Source: Bradyrhizobium sp. ISRA430 | GTDB lineage: Bacteria; Pseudomonadota; Alphaproteobacteria; Rhizobiales; Xanthobacteraceae | Reading direction: 5' to 3' | NCBI RefSeq assembly: GCF_029909975.1 | Contig: NZ_CP094516.1 | Span: forward strand, 7,480,501-7,544,500 | Length of the DNA stretch: 64,000 nucleotides | Part shown: positions 1-7,689 of the stretch, piece by piece | How the letters are laid out: every line of letters begins with the position of its first letter | Position numbering within the stretch: the first letter of the stretch is position 1 | The notes under the pieces: model-generated | What the model was told of the DNA's origin: nothing | The model's input: only the letters and a program-made list of their open reading frames with translations | Databases searched by the model: none | Made by a program: the position numbers and the translations under genes

Positions 1-41
1 TCGTGCTAAAGTTCTGTGTTGCCGAGTGAGAGGAGGCCCTC

Positions 42-1016
42 GTGAAGTTCAAACAAAAGTTGACGGTGCGGCATCTGCGGCTGATAGAGGCGGTCGGGCG
101 CGAGTTGAGCGTAAGCCGTAGCGCAAATGCTCTACATACATCGCAGTCGGCGATCTCTCGTGGTCTGACCGAGATCGAAGAGCTCCTCGGCGCAAGGTTG
201 TTCGAGCGCACTACCAGGCGTATCACGCCGACAGCGGTCGGGCAGTCCCTAATCTGGCACGCACAGCAGATCATGGCGCAGTTCGATCGCGCTGAATCGG
301 ATTTCGATGCTTTATCACGGGGAGTCGGCGGTACCCTGACGGTCGGAATGATGGGTGCATTCTCGCCAACGGCTCTCGTGGAGGCGATCAAGCTCGCGAC
401 AGAGCAGGCGCCAAAATTGACAATCCGAATCCGCAGCAACTTCGCCGACGGGCTGATTGCGGACCTGACGAGCGGCAAATGCGATCTGATCGTCACCCAT
501 TTTGACGTAAGGCAATTTGGTAACGAGGAACTGTTGGTCGAGGTGCTCTACAATGAGCAGGTGGTTGTGGTGGCGGCGCCGGGTCATCCATTCACGCGTC
601 GACGAATGCTCGACTGGGCTGACCTTGCGCGAGAACGTTGGGTTCTGATGCCGATTGAGACATCCACGCGGCGGGCGGTCGAGCGCAACTTGCTAATGCA
701 TTCGCAAAGCCGCAATCCGGTTTTCGTCGAAGCACTCGAATTGCATTATGTCCTTTCGTTGGTACGTGATGCGGGAATGCTAACAGCGCTTCCCACAGCG
801 CTGGCCCGGTGGCTCGATCGCGAAACTAATATGGTGCGCTGTCTTCCGGTGGCAGACGAATTGTCGCCATGGGCCGTCTGTGTAGCAAGACTGCGCTCGA
901 ATAAAAGCGGGAGCGCCGAAAACCTCTTCATAAATTGCCTGAAGACGGCGACGGCTCAGAACCCAACGCCGGGACCGGGCGCTCAAAAGCGCAAGAGGCC
1001 CGCGACAAGTAAATAG
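42..1016 (+). CDS. LysR-family transcriptional regulator
   Basis: A 324-residue LysR-type regulator. The N-terminal winged helix-turn-helix is at about residues 8-67 (SRSANALHTSQSAISRGLTE is the recognition part) and is followed by a LysR substrate-binding domain at about 93-300. The start is GTG at 42, supported by GAGAGGAGG at 28-36 about six bases upstream. The protein is of normal family length, with a basic tail (KRKRPATSK). It lies 178 bases upstream of the Rieske oxygenase on the same strand, so it probably controls that gene or the wider catabolic cluster in response to an aromatic effector. The family assignment is firm. The effector and targets are inferred from position only. Confidence 0.93.
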   Translation: MKFKQKLTVRHLRLIEAVGRELSVSRSANALHTSQSAISRGLTEIEELLGARLFERTTRRITPTAVGQSLIWHAQQIMAQFDRAESDFDALSRGVGGTLTVGMMGAFSPTALVEAIKLATEQAPKLTIRIRSNFADGLIADLTSGKCDLIVTHFDVRQFGNEELLVEVLYNEQVVVVAAPGHPFTRRRMLDWADLARERWVLMPIETSTRRAVERNLLMHSQSRNPVFVEALELHYVLSLVRDAGMLTALPTALARWLDRETNMVRCLPVADELSPWAVCVARLRSNKSGSAENLFINCLKTATAQNPTPGPGAQKRKRPATSK

Positions 1017-1078
1017 GCTTGCACTCCGCCTCTCCTGAGAAATCAAATTCATATCCGTTACAATATAAGTCATTGCGT

Positions 1079-1093
1079 AAATCGCAGCGATTT
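1079..1093. promoter_or_regulatory. 15-bp perfect palindrome upstream of the Rieske oxygenase gene
   Basis: AAATCGC-A-GCGATTT is a perfect 7-1-7 inverted repeat. It sits 101 bases before the chosen Rieske start codon, in an AT-richer stretch between the LysR gene and its neighbour. This is a plausible regulator-binding site, but no promoter boxes could be assigned with confidence. Confidence 0.35.
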
Positions 1094-1194
1094 CGATCTA
1101 TTCGACGCCAGTGCTGGTTCCTATAACTTTGCGAGCAGCGGCACGATCGATCCCGCTTGATAGCGAGGATATGATCAGCAATAGGAGGACGGCG

Positions 1195-2361
1195 ATGGAT
1201 GGACGAACGACACAGCTCAAAAGCAAGGGCATGGATTACGCGCTCGCGGGACCCGATACGGTCGGTGGACGTTTCTTGCGCAAATTCTGGCAGCCCGTTT
1301 ACATGTCGAAGAGCCTGGCGCGCGGAACGGCGCGACCGATATTGATCATGGGTGAAAAGTTCACTCTGTATCGCGGTGAGTCCGGTCGGGCTTTCGTAGT
1401 CGACCACCGTTGTGCGCATCGCAACACACAATTGTCGACGGGTTGGGTGCGTGGTGATTGCATACGTTGTTTCTATCATGGCTGGACATTCGACGGCAGC
1501 GGAGCATGCGTGGAGCGACCAGGGGAGTCGCCTTCAGGGGCGGCATCGGGAGTGCGTGTTGCCGCTTACCCGACACGAGAGCACATGGGGTTGATTTACG
1601 CCTACTTTGGCGACGGCGAACCGCCAGCGTTCCCGCCATTTCCAGAATTTGAAGGCGAGGGAGTGATCGACAACATAGTGGAAGAGTTTCCCTGTAATTG
1701 GTTTCAGACTTACGAAAATCAAGCGGACGAAGCGCATCTGTCGTTCGTGCACAGTCCGAGTGGTTCGCATCAAATGCTTGGCCGTGATGAGATCAAGGTG
1801 CCAGAAACATCCGCGGAAGAAATGCCATTTGGCATGGTGCGATATAGCAGCGTAGGCAACGGCAAGCGCCGCTCGACGCTATATCTATTTCCAAATACGA
1901 TGCGAATCATCATTCCACCGTTCAGTGGTCTGACATTCGGCGGTTGGCGTGACTCTTATCTGACGCTCGTGCCGACGGACGACGAGAACCACATATTGTT
2001 CATGACGCAGTTTGTGCGCATACCCGAAGAAGATCGTGCTGCGTTCGAAGAGGCGCGTGCTGCTAACGATGAGCGGATTAAATCGGCGCGTAAGATATCG
2101 GACATCGCCCACGATATTCTTGACGGCAGGGCGGTTCTCGAGGATTTCCGCGATCATCCGCGCTTCCTATTGATCGAGGACGCGGTGGCCCAGGGTGGCC
2201 AGGGAGCAATCGCGGATCGTAGCCTTGAACATCTCGGCCGCACGGATGTCTGCATCGTTCGGATGCGGCGTCTGTTCGATCGCGAGCTGGAAGCGATCTC
2301 CCAAGGTAGGCCGATTAAAGCCTACGAGTATTCGGGCGAACCGCCGGAGCTTGGTTTCTGA
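1195..2361 (+). CDS. Rieske [2Fe-2S] aromatic oxygenase, alpha subunit
   Basis: A 388-residue Rieske non-haem iron oxygenase of the phthalate dioxygenase/vanillate demethylase type, which would hydroxylate or O-demethylate an aromatic acid with electrons from a separate reductase. The Rieske cluster ligands are Cys73-x-His75 and Cys92-x2-His95. The mononuclear iron motif E-x3-D-x2-H-x4-H is at 174-186, with Asp178 bridging and His181 and His186 as ligands. The frame is open from 1111, but ATG at 1195 is chosen because AGGAGG lies at 1183-1188 and the family begins near there. No reductase or ferredoxin gene is visible in this window, so the electron donor must be encoded elsewhere. The substrate is unknown. 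Confidence 0.9.
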   Translation: MDGRTTQLKSKGMDYALAGPDTVGGRFLRKFWQPVYMSKSLARGTARPILIMGEKFTLYRGESGRAFVVDHRCAHRNTQLSTGWVRGDCIRCFYHGWTFDGSGACVERPGESPSGAASGVRVAAYPTREHMGLIYAYFGDGEPPAFPPFPEFEGEGVIDNIVEEFPCNWFQTYENQADEAHLSFVHSPSGSHQMLGRDEIKVPETSAEEMPFGMVRYSSVGNGKRRSTLYLFPNTMRIIIPPFSGLTFGGWRDSYLTLVPTDDENHILFMTQFVRIPEEDRAAFEEARAANDERIKSARKISDIAHDILDGRAVLEDFRDHPRFLLIEDAVAQGGQGAIADRSLEHLGRTDVCIVRMRRLFDRELEAISQGRPIKAYEYSGEPPELGF

Positions 2362-2402
2362 GGCGCGGCAACCAAATCACTCGCGACGATACAACGGAGC
2401 AG

Positions 2403-2717
2403 ATGATGATTACAGCAATCGTGCGTTACCGATTACCCTCGCACATTGGGCGCGAGGATTGCAAAGCGCACTTCAAGAAGATTTCCAAGAGTTTCGGGGA
2501 GGCGAAGGGACTGATACGCAAGCAGTTCATCTGGAGCGAGACCGGAACCGCGGGCGGCGTCTACCAGTGGGAGACGCTCGCCGACGCCAAGGCATTCTAC
2601 CAAGGCCCATGGCTCGACGGGATCCTCGAACGTTACGGCATGTATCCGGAGATCGAATATTTCACAACCTTTGCAGTCACCGAAAATCCGGGCGGAAAAG
2701 TAACCGTGCTGGACTGA
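2403..2717 (+). CDS. YdhR-like small monooxygenase-fold protein
   Basis: A protein of 104 residues resembling the YdhR/ABM-type dimeric ferredoxin-like fold family (I-V-R-Y-R-L start; WETLADAKAFYQGPW around 58-72). It follows the Rieske gene by 41 bases and is probably cotranscribed with it. Two ATG codons occur in tandem at 2403 and 2406. GGAG at 2396-2399 is better spaced for the second, so the mature protein may be one residue shorter. Members of this family often accompany aromatic-degradation genes, but a specific reaction cannot be stated. Confidence 0.75.
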   Translation: MMITAIVRYRLPSHIGREDCKAHFKKISKSFGEAKGLIRKQFIWSETGTAGGVYQWETLADAKAFYQGPWLDGILERYGMYPEIEYFTTFAVTENPGGKVTVLD

Positions 2718-2725
2718 GAAAGTTC

Positions 2726-2773
2726 GGCGTCATTTCAGGTGCGATACGCGCACGTGCCCACCTGAAGGACGCC
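2726..2773 (+). terminator. Hairpin downstream of the Rieske/YdhR pair
   Basis: GGCGTCATTTCAGGTG pairs with CACCTGAAGGACGCC, with one bulge, around an 18-base loop, starting 9 bases after the YdhR-like stop. There is no T-tract, so it is at best a non-canonical terminator or an RNA-stabilising hairpin. Confidence 0.4.
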
Positions 2774-3169
2774 GCTGCCCATTCGCAGACGATTATGCGG
2801 AGCGCTCTTACGACGGGCGCTTCGTTTCTTGGCGTTCCATTCCTAAGCCGATCTCGAGCGACACGGAGTTGCACGACAAAAGCACGTTGGGCCTCAAGTG
2901 ACGCATTTCGATGGAATGACTCTGTGAAAAATGCGCCAAGTCCGAGTGGCTCCGAAGCGAGAGAAGGGCTTTCGAAGCAAAGAAGAACTCACTGAAGGCG
3001 CCGGCGGGATTGAGGCCTGCCCAAGGAGGCGACCCGCCTCGGGTCCGAGTCTCAACGAAATTGCGATCCGTCCATGATCTAGAGTCATTCACGTGCTCGC
3101 AATAGATCGTGCGCATAGCAGTGGCCGTGAATTCAAGCTCTCGCTACGTCCCAGAAGGCCGCCTTCACA
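2774..3169. other. Non-coding stretch
   Basis: No recognisable gene or strong signal. Short open frames here lack ribosome-binding sites and resemble nothing known. Confidence 0.5.
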
Positions 3170-3335
3170 ATCAAGTCGATGAATCATATTCTAGTGACGC
3201 AGCACGTGCCTGGTATTCGTCGCTCCCTTCAATGTGCTGGCGGACGAGACCCGCAGTCTTGCGGAGGTCTCCATTCGCGCCTGCGCTTTATCGGCGTCGC
3301 TCCCGGGCCCTCCTGGCGTATCGATCTCCCCGCTG
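3170..3335 (+). pseudogene. Remnant of an AraC-family regulator (C-terminal HTH)
   Basis: Two adjacent frames carry fragments of an AraC-type DNA-binding domain. One reads ILVTQHVPGIRRS (compare the family's YVTQRRIERA). After a frameshift the other reads LADETRSLAEVSIRA, the start of the second helix-turn-helix. The end is degraded. This is an old, non-functional copy. It is immediately followed by the 40-base element at 3341-3380 that also follows the AraC pseudogene near 8.8 kb. Confidence 0.6.
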
Positions 3336-3340
3336 CTCTG

Positions 3341-3380
3341 TTTTTTCAATTTCGTGCAGAAATTTACATATTTCGTGCAG
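3341..3380 (+). repeat. 40-bp element with two TTTCGTGCAG sites 21 bp apart (copy 1)
   Basis: A T6 tract and CAA precede TTTCGTGCAG at 3350-3359, which is repeated exactly at 3371-3380. The same arrangement, with the first 19 bases identical and the same 21-base period, occurs at 8908-8947. A 21-base direct-repeat spacing is typical of AraC/XylS-family operators. Function is inferred. Confidence 0.6.
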
Positions 3381-3523
3381 GATGAACGGTGCGCTCGTTG
3401 TCTATTCTCTCCCAAAAATGGCCGTGGACTATATGGAGCGGTCCCGCGACAGGGAGAGGAACCTTTGAACGTTCTGGCCGATGGACCGATCGGGCTGCTT
3501 TACCGCGAAGTTGGAGAGCGAGC

Positions 3524-3871
3524 GTGATTAGGGTTGCCAAGGCAGAGGCCAAGACCTGCTGGTACTGCGAGAAGCCTCGAAGTGCGACCGCGCGGCGCAA
3601 TGATCGCGCCGTTTGCGCATCGTGTAACGGCTTCATGAAGCAGGGTGTGATTTGCATCGGCGTGGGCGTTGCGCTCGAACAAGACACGCCAAGTGACAAG
3701 ACTTACCGCGACGGTCATTGGTGCGTGCTCTCGCTCGACGAGTACACGAACAGATTTTGCAAAGAGCCGCCGAAGTGGCGCGTTGCGTTCGTCACGCCTG
3801 AGGCGTGGCACAAGACGGGCCTGCCCAAGGTTGGGAGGCACGGCGCATCGTACAGCGAGAACGCAACTTAG
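3524..3871 (+). CDS. Small protein with a CxxC...CxxC zinc-ribbon motif
   Basis: A predicted 115-residue protein. The start is GTG at 3524 with GGAG at 3513-3516; the frame is open upstream, but that part looks non-coding. Cys12-x2-Cys15 and Cys31-x2-Cys34 form a likely zinc ribbon. A conserved-looking body follows (GHWCVLSLDEYTNRF, then WRVAFVTPEAWHKTGLP). I recognise the general type as a rhizobial hypothetical protein but know no function. It lies among gene remnants, with no obvious operon partner. Confidence 0.55.
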   Translation: MIRVAKAEAKTCWYCEKPRSATARRNDRAVCASCNGFMKQGVICIGVGVALEQDTPSDKTYRDGHWCVLSLDEYTNRFCKEPPKWRVAFVTPEAWHKTGLPKVGRHGASYSENAT

Positions 3872-4037
3872 GGCCGGAGTACTTGGAGAGCTTGAGCGCC
3901 GATGCCGAAGAAGCCACCATTGCTTAAGCGGCACGCACAATTCGCTGAGTGCCGGGCGGAGTACGCAGCTCTGGCGCATGCTGGTGTGCGATTCATTGAT
4001 CTCACGTTGAATTCAGCGGCGCCTCGGCAAGCACTCG

Positions 4038-4450
4038 CGTGTGACCATCGCCATACAGAAATGTACTGCCACGCGCCAGAAGTGTGTCCAGCCGTCAGAC
4101 GTGCGCGGTGTCTCCATGCCGATCGATAGGGTCAACCACGCCTCGCGTGAGGGAACGACCGAGACGAAGGTGCAGGAATCACCTCATCTCGGTGAGCACA
4201 AGCGAATGCTGCGTGGTACTGAGCTCCCGGTCGGGCTCCAGGGCAAACCGATGTTCATCGACCCGCGCGTGACGATCCTCAACGAGCCGCTTGCAACTGC
4301 TCTGGTCAATGTTTGGCACGCCGACCGACCCCGACAGCCCGTTTTGGTTCCGCACGATTCTGTAAAGAAGCTATTCCATCCCGACGAAGGGTGCTGCGCG
4401 ACCAAAGGAAGCAACGTCGAACGATTCGGACGGGCTCGAGGTGTTTGGAC
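4038..4450 (+). pseudogene. Decayed intradiol dioxygenase (hydroxyquinol 1,2-dioxygenase-like)
   Basis: One frame reads ATRQKCVQPSDVRGVSM, then VNHASREGTTET, GKPMFIDPRVT and LNEPLATALVNVWHADRP. These follow, in order, the hydroxyquinol/catechol 1,2-dioxygenase landmarks RQEFILLSDVLGVSM, INHRxxEGATES, GEPMFVxGRV and PLAGALVDVWHAD. A second frame continues with TDPDSPFWFRTIL, a stop, then RSYSIPTKG (family: FWFRSILPCSYPIPxDGP). The start, the linker and the C-terminal iron-ligand region are lost. It would have opened a benzenetriol or catechol ring. At least one frameshift and one stop make it dead. Confidence 0.72.
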
Positions 4451-4674
4451 ATTGTTCCGCCGAACCGCCGACATCATCGGTCGATCGCTGCGATACTACC
4501 CGGCGGGCGACTAGAACAACTCTGCAACGCGATTGCTCATGACGAAAACTCGATACCGCACAGCAGTCGCCGAACATCTCACCGAAATCATTGGTCCTCA
4601 CGCCCGCGGTGTCGGCCGAAATGCAAGCTCGTAGCACATCCTGTCATTGCCGTTCCAGGCCATCCTGCTCCTCC

Positions 4675-5178
4675 ATGGTCGATCAATCGGAGTTTGATTT
4701 CCGCCTCGGAAGCCTCATCCATGATGTCTCCCGGCTGCGACGGCTTATGTTCGACCGGGCCCTGGCACCTCTTGGAATTACGCGCTCGCAATGGTGGGTG
4801 CTTGAATTTATAGCGCGCAACGATGGCTTGCCGCAGACCCGACTCGCCAACGGTCTCGATCTGGGAAAGGTCGCCCTTGGAACATTGATTGATCGTCTTG
4901 AGGCGGCAGGCTTTGTCATTCGACAAATCGATCCGGCCGATCGCCGGGTTAACCGGGTCTATTTGACTAAACAGGCACTGCAATTGTTGGAGGGGATTCG
5001 AAAGAATGCTGAGACTTTCGATGGCGCGGTACTGAGAGACGTACATGAAGAAGAGCTGGAAGCCACCTCGCGCGCGCTCCTGGCGATCAAGCAAAATTTG
5101 TTGGCTTTGTGTGCAAAAACGAAGGCCGAGGAGCCTGTCACTGACAGACGTGATTGCGATCGGAGGGATCGGCAATAG
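4675..5178 (+). CDS. MarR-family transcriptional regulator
   Basis: A 167-residue MarR-type regulator. The winged helix-turn-helix spans about residues 35-105 (LPQTRLANGLDLGKVALGTL recognition region; DPADRRVNRVYLT wing). ATG at 4675 is chosen because family homology begins just after it; no convincing ribosome-binding site is visible, so the start is uncertain. MarR proteins commonly repress aromatic-catabolic or efflux genes and release DNA on binding a phenolic ligand. The next same-strand gene, the SphA-like protein at 5885, is 706 bases away, so the target is unknown. Confidence 0.85.
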   Translation: MVDQSEFDFRLGSLIHDVSRLRRLMFDRALAPLGITRSQWWVLEFIARNDGLPQTRLANGLDLGKVALGTLIDRLEAAGFVIRQIDPADRRVNRVYLTKQALQLLEGIRKNAETFDGAVLRDVHEEELEATSRALLAIKQNLLALCAKTKAEEPVTDRRDCDRRDRQ

Positions 5179-5884
5179 GTGGCGCTTGTTGAAGTAAGCG
5201 GGAGCTGACACGACAGGTTGATGCATGACAGCATAGCAAAGTATGCTCCCATGGCAGCAGGATTGGCTACCCGGATTATCGTCTGGAATATCGTCGGGTG
5301 TGCGAACGTGGGCCAGTCCTTCGGCCAACGCCACTCGTGTTGCTTGTTGCGGTCGCTGATTGTCTCCCTTGCTGCTACCTCGACAGAGTGCGCTCTCCGA
5401 GACAATGGCTAGAAGGTAAGCGTGTTTTTCTCAGCGCGCCCTGGCTTCGCAGCCGGCCGCGGCAATTCGGTGAAGCTAGTGTCGGTATCGCTGCCATGGC
5501 ACTAGCGCCCCCGATCGACGTGTCCGGTCGCTGGGGAAAGATCGATCAGCGAGTGCCTCGAACCCAGCGTGCATACTCCTCTAGGGACCGGGTTCGACAC
5601 AGTACTCACAGTAGCCGAACGATTCCTCTCAACAACCGGTGCGAGCCAACGTTCTTAGTGCGTTAGCTAACTATAAGACATGCCTAGTTGCCACGCGCTG
5701 CCGAAATCACAACGCGGCGGTCGTTTCAAAGTTGTCCTTTCATTTAGCTGAAGTCATGAAGGTAGCGGCGCGGGCCCGACCTCTCTTTCAGACGATGTCG
5801 CGTCGACGACGCCAGCAAGCGAGTGAGCGCGGTTCGAGCGCTAAGCTCTGTACTGGTTGGAAGTCTTAACAAGGGGGACTGGAA
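5179..5884. other. Long intergenic region before the SphA-like gene
   Basis: No coding sequence is recognised. A 10-base palindrome GTTAGCTAAC at 5662-5671 lies about 215 bases upstream of the SphA-like start. The stretch presumably carries that gene's promoter. Confidence 0.45.
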
Positions 5885-6865
5885 ATGAGAGTTAGGAAGG
5901 CCCTGATTGTAGTTGCGAGTATCTCGATGAGCTTGAGCGCCGCGAACGGATACGAAGCGTCGCCCAGCCAACAAAAGAGTGGAATTTTTATTGGAGCAAG
6001 CGCAGGGGTTCCTCCGGAAGGAATCTACATGTTCAACCAATTTTTCACATACCAATCTAATATCGTTGGACCTGTGACCGGGGTGATTGGAAACAAAACC
6101 GGCTTCCAGGCGGCGGTCGACGTTCAGGGATTCCTGTTCGTGCCAGGATGGACGGTTCTGGGAGCTACGTACGATGCGGTTGTAGTAGTGCCGTTCGTTA
6201 CGCAAAGCGCAGGCAGTCCGTTGAATGCACAGGCTTCCGGGATGTACAACACATATATAGTCCCGGCGGAACTAAGCTGGAAGATCGCGGATACTGGCTT
6301 TCAAGTTAAGACCGGTCTCGGGATGTTTGTGCCTGATGGGACAATTACCGGTCCTGGAGGCACAGGAAACATCGGAAAGCCGTATTGGACGTTCCAGCCG
6401 GAAGCGATCGTATCGTATTTGAAGGATGGTTGGAACCTGTCCGCAGCCATCTACGGAGAATTCAATACCGCAAATAGGATCACTGGTTATAGGACGGGCA
6501 ACATCCTGCACGCGGACTTTACGGCCACCAAGACCATAGGCAACTGGACCTTCGGACCCGTAGGTTACTATGTCGGGCAAGTCAGCAATGACAAGTCCAG
6601 CGCCTACTACGGCAACTTGATTCAAAACGCGAACAGATACGACATATGGTCGGTCGGCGGCCTTGTAGGCTACAATTTCGGACCCGCAAATTTTAGCGTG
6701 TGGGCGACACAAGAGGTCTCCGCCCGCGCGTCGGGAGCAACTGCCGGTGGCCCTGTGGACGTATCTGGCATTGCGAAGGGATTCACTGCGCTCGCAACCC
6801 TCAGCTTTCGGCTTTGGGGTCCAGACGAAGCGCCCGTACCTAAGAGACCTTTGATCCATAAATGA
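5885..6865 (+). CDS. SphA/MetA-type outer-membrane protein (copy 1)
   Basis: Predicted to be 326 residues with a Sec signal peptide (basic start MRVRK, hydrophobic core, cut near residue 22). It belongs to the family annotated as phenol degradation meta-pathway protein (SphA/MetA-like), putative beta-barrel proteins found in aromatic-degradation clusters. Beta-strand-like repeats with aromatic girdles (WNLSAAIYGEFNT, GNWTFGPVGYYVGQ, GYNFGPANFSVWATQE) fit a barrel. ATG at 5885 has AAGGGGG upstream. A paralogue of exactly the same length lies at 29293-30273. Likely role: uptake or sensing of a hydrophobic aromatic at the outer membrane, inferred from family and context. Confidence 0.82.
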   Translation: MRVRKALIVVASISMSLSAANGYEASPSQQKSGIFIGASAGVPPEGIYMFNQFFTYQSNIVGPVTGVIGNKTGFQAAVDVQGFLFVPGWTVLGATYDAVVVVPFVTQSAGSPLNAQASGMYNTYIVPAELSWKIADTGFQVKTGLGMFVPDGTITGPGGTGNIGKPYWTFQPEAIVSYLKDGWNLSAAIYGEFNTANRITGYRTGNILHADFTATKTIGNWTFGPVGYYVGQVSNDKSSAYYGNLIQNANRYDIWSVGGLVGYNFGPANFSVWATQEVSARASGATAGGPVDVSGIAKGFTALATLSFRLWGPDEAPVPKRPLIHK

Positions 6866-7088
6866 TCTCCGAGTCCGCAACGTCGCGACATTCGTCCCAA
6901 ATACTGAGATGTCATGATCGTAACGGGGAAGGTTGGTCGCAAGACGCCGATCAGGATGCATACAGCACGTTAGCGACGTCCCTTGCTCCGTACGCTGGGA
7001 AATCGAAAGTGCCGCAGGCGTAGAAATAGTCGGCGCCTGGGTTGCGAATTCAGCTGAGGTAGTATTCTCAATTTACCAGGAGGTAGTG

Positions 7089-7529
7089 ATGGCGGTAACA
7101 ACGCAGACGATGACGGACGAGCAACGTAAATCGGTGGCGCTGGAGTATCTCAAGCGTCTCGACCGGGGCGATGACATCTTCGAACTTTTCGCTGATGACG
7201 CTCAGTTATATTTCCCGAAGTTTGGGGTCGTCGATGGTGTCCAGGCAGTCAAGAATGTGTTCGCGTCGGTCGGGGAAATTATCGCGGCGGTTAAGCACGA
7301 CTATGCCAATTTCAATTATATCCACCAGGGCGACGTTGTCGTGGTGGAGGGCACCAGCTCTGGCCGAACCACGAACGGGCGCGAGTGGCGCGCCGGCCTC
7401 ACCCATGCCGGTCGCTGGTGTGATGTGTTCGAGATTCGTGATTTCAAGATCCAGCGCCTGTTCATCTATCTCGACCCTGACTACGGCGACGAGGACACCG
7501 CCCGCTATCCTTGGTTGACCAACAAATAA
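7089..7529 (+). CDS. SnoaL-like (NTF2-fold) protein
   Basis: A 146-residue SnoaL/NTF2-like protein. It starts at ATG 7089 with CAGGAGG upstream; the frame is open from 6933, but that portion lacks a start signal. Typical features are the N-terminal helix (ALEYLKRLDRGDDIFELFAD), YFPKFGVVDG, and the C-terminal strand with WCDVFEIRDFKIQRLFIYLDP. Such proteins act as small isomerases, cyclases or hydrolases in aromatic and polyketide pathways. Here it sits between a putative outer-membrane porin and a flavin hydroxylase. A precise reaction cannot be assigned. Confidence 0.8.
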   Translation: MAVTTQTMTDEQRKSVALEYLKRLDRGDDIFELFADDAQLYFPKFGVVDGVQAVKNVFASVGEIIAAVKHDYANFNYIHQGDVVVVEGTSSGRTTNGREWRAGLTHAGRWCDVFEIRDFKIQRLFIYLDPDYGDEDTARYPWLTNK

Positions 7530-7557
7530 TGTTTTGAGGACTGAGGATCGCGAGATG

Positions 7558-7627
7558 GGTACTTCGGCGGTCTCGGCGCGAGGCCGCCGATCACCAGAAA
7601 GGTACTTCGGCGACCTCGGCGCGAGGC
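7558..7627 (+). repeat. Two 27-bp direct repeats, period 43
   Basis: GGTACTTCGGCG-(GT or AC)-CTCGGCGCGAGGC, roughly, occurs at 7558-7584 and 7601-7627 with two differences in 27 bases. The pair lies between the SnoaL-like gene and the IS66 remnant, so it may belong to the insertion-sequence debris. Confidence 0.6.
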
Positions 7628-7689
7628 GCTCCCGCATCAGTCGAGCTTCAGCGGACTGTCCTGAACCGTATCGCTCCGGCAAGTGATCC

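Noticed and set aside
2195..2995. A 266-codon plus-strand frame overlapping the Rieske and YdhR-like genes
   Set aside because: It lies in another frame across two well-supported genes and shows no family similarity.
3341..3380. A CRISPR-like or tandem-repeat array in the TTTCGTGCAG element
   Set aside because: Only two units per locus and no spacers of constant length beyond them; an operator-like direct repeat fits better.
5500..5884. Sigma-54 (-24/-12) promoters upstream of the aromatic genes
   Set aside because: No TGGCAC-N5-TTGC match with correct spacing was found here or before the other clusters.
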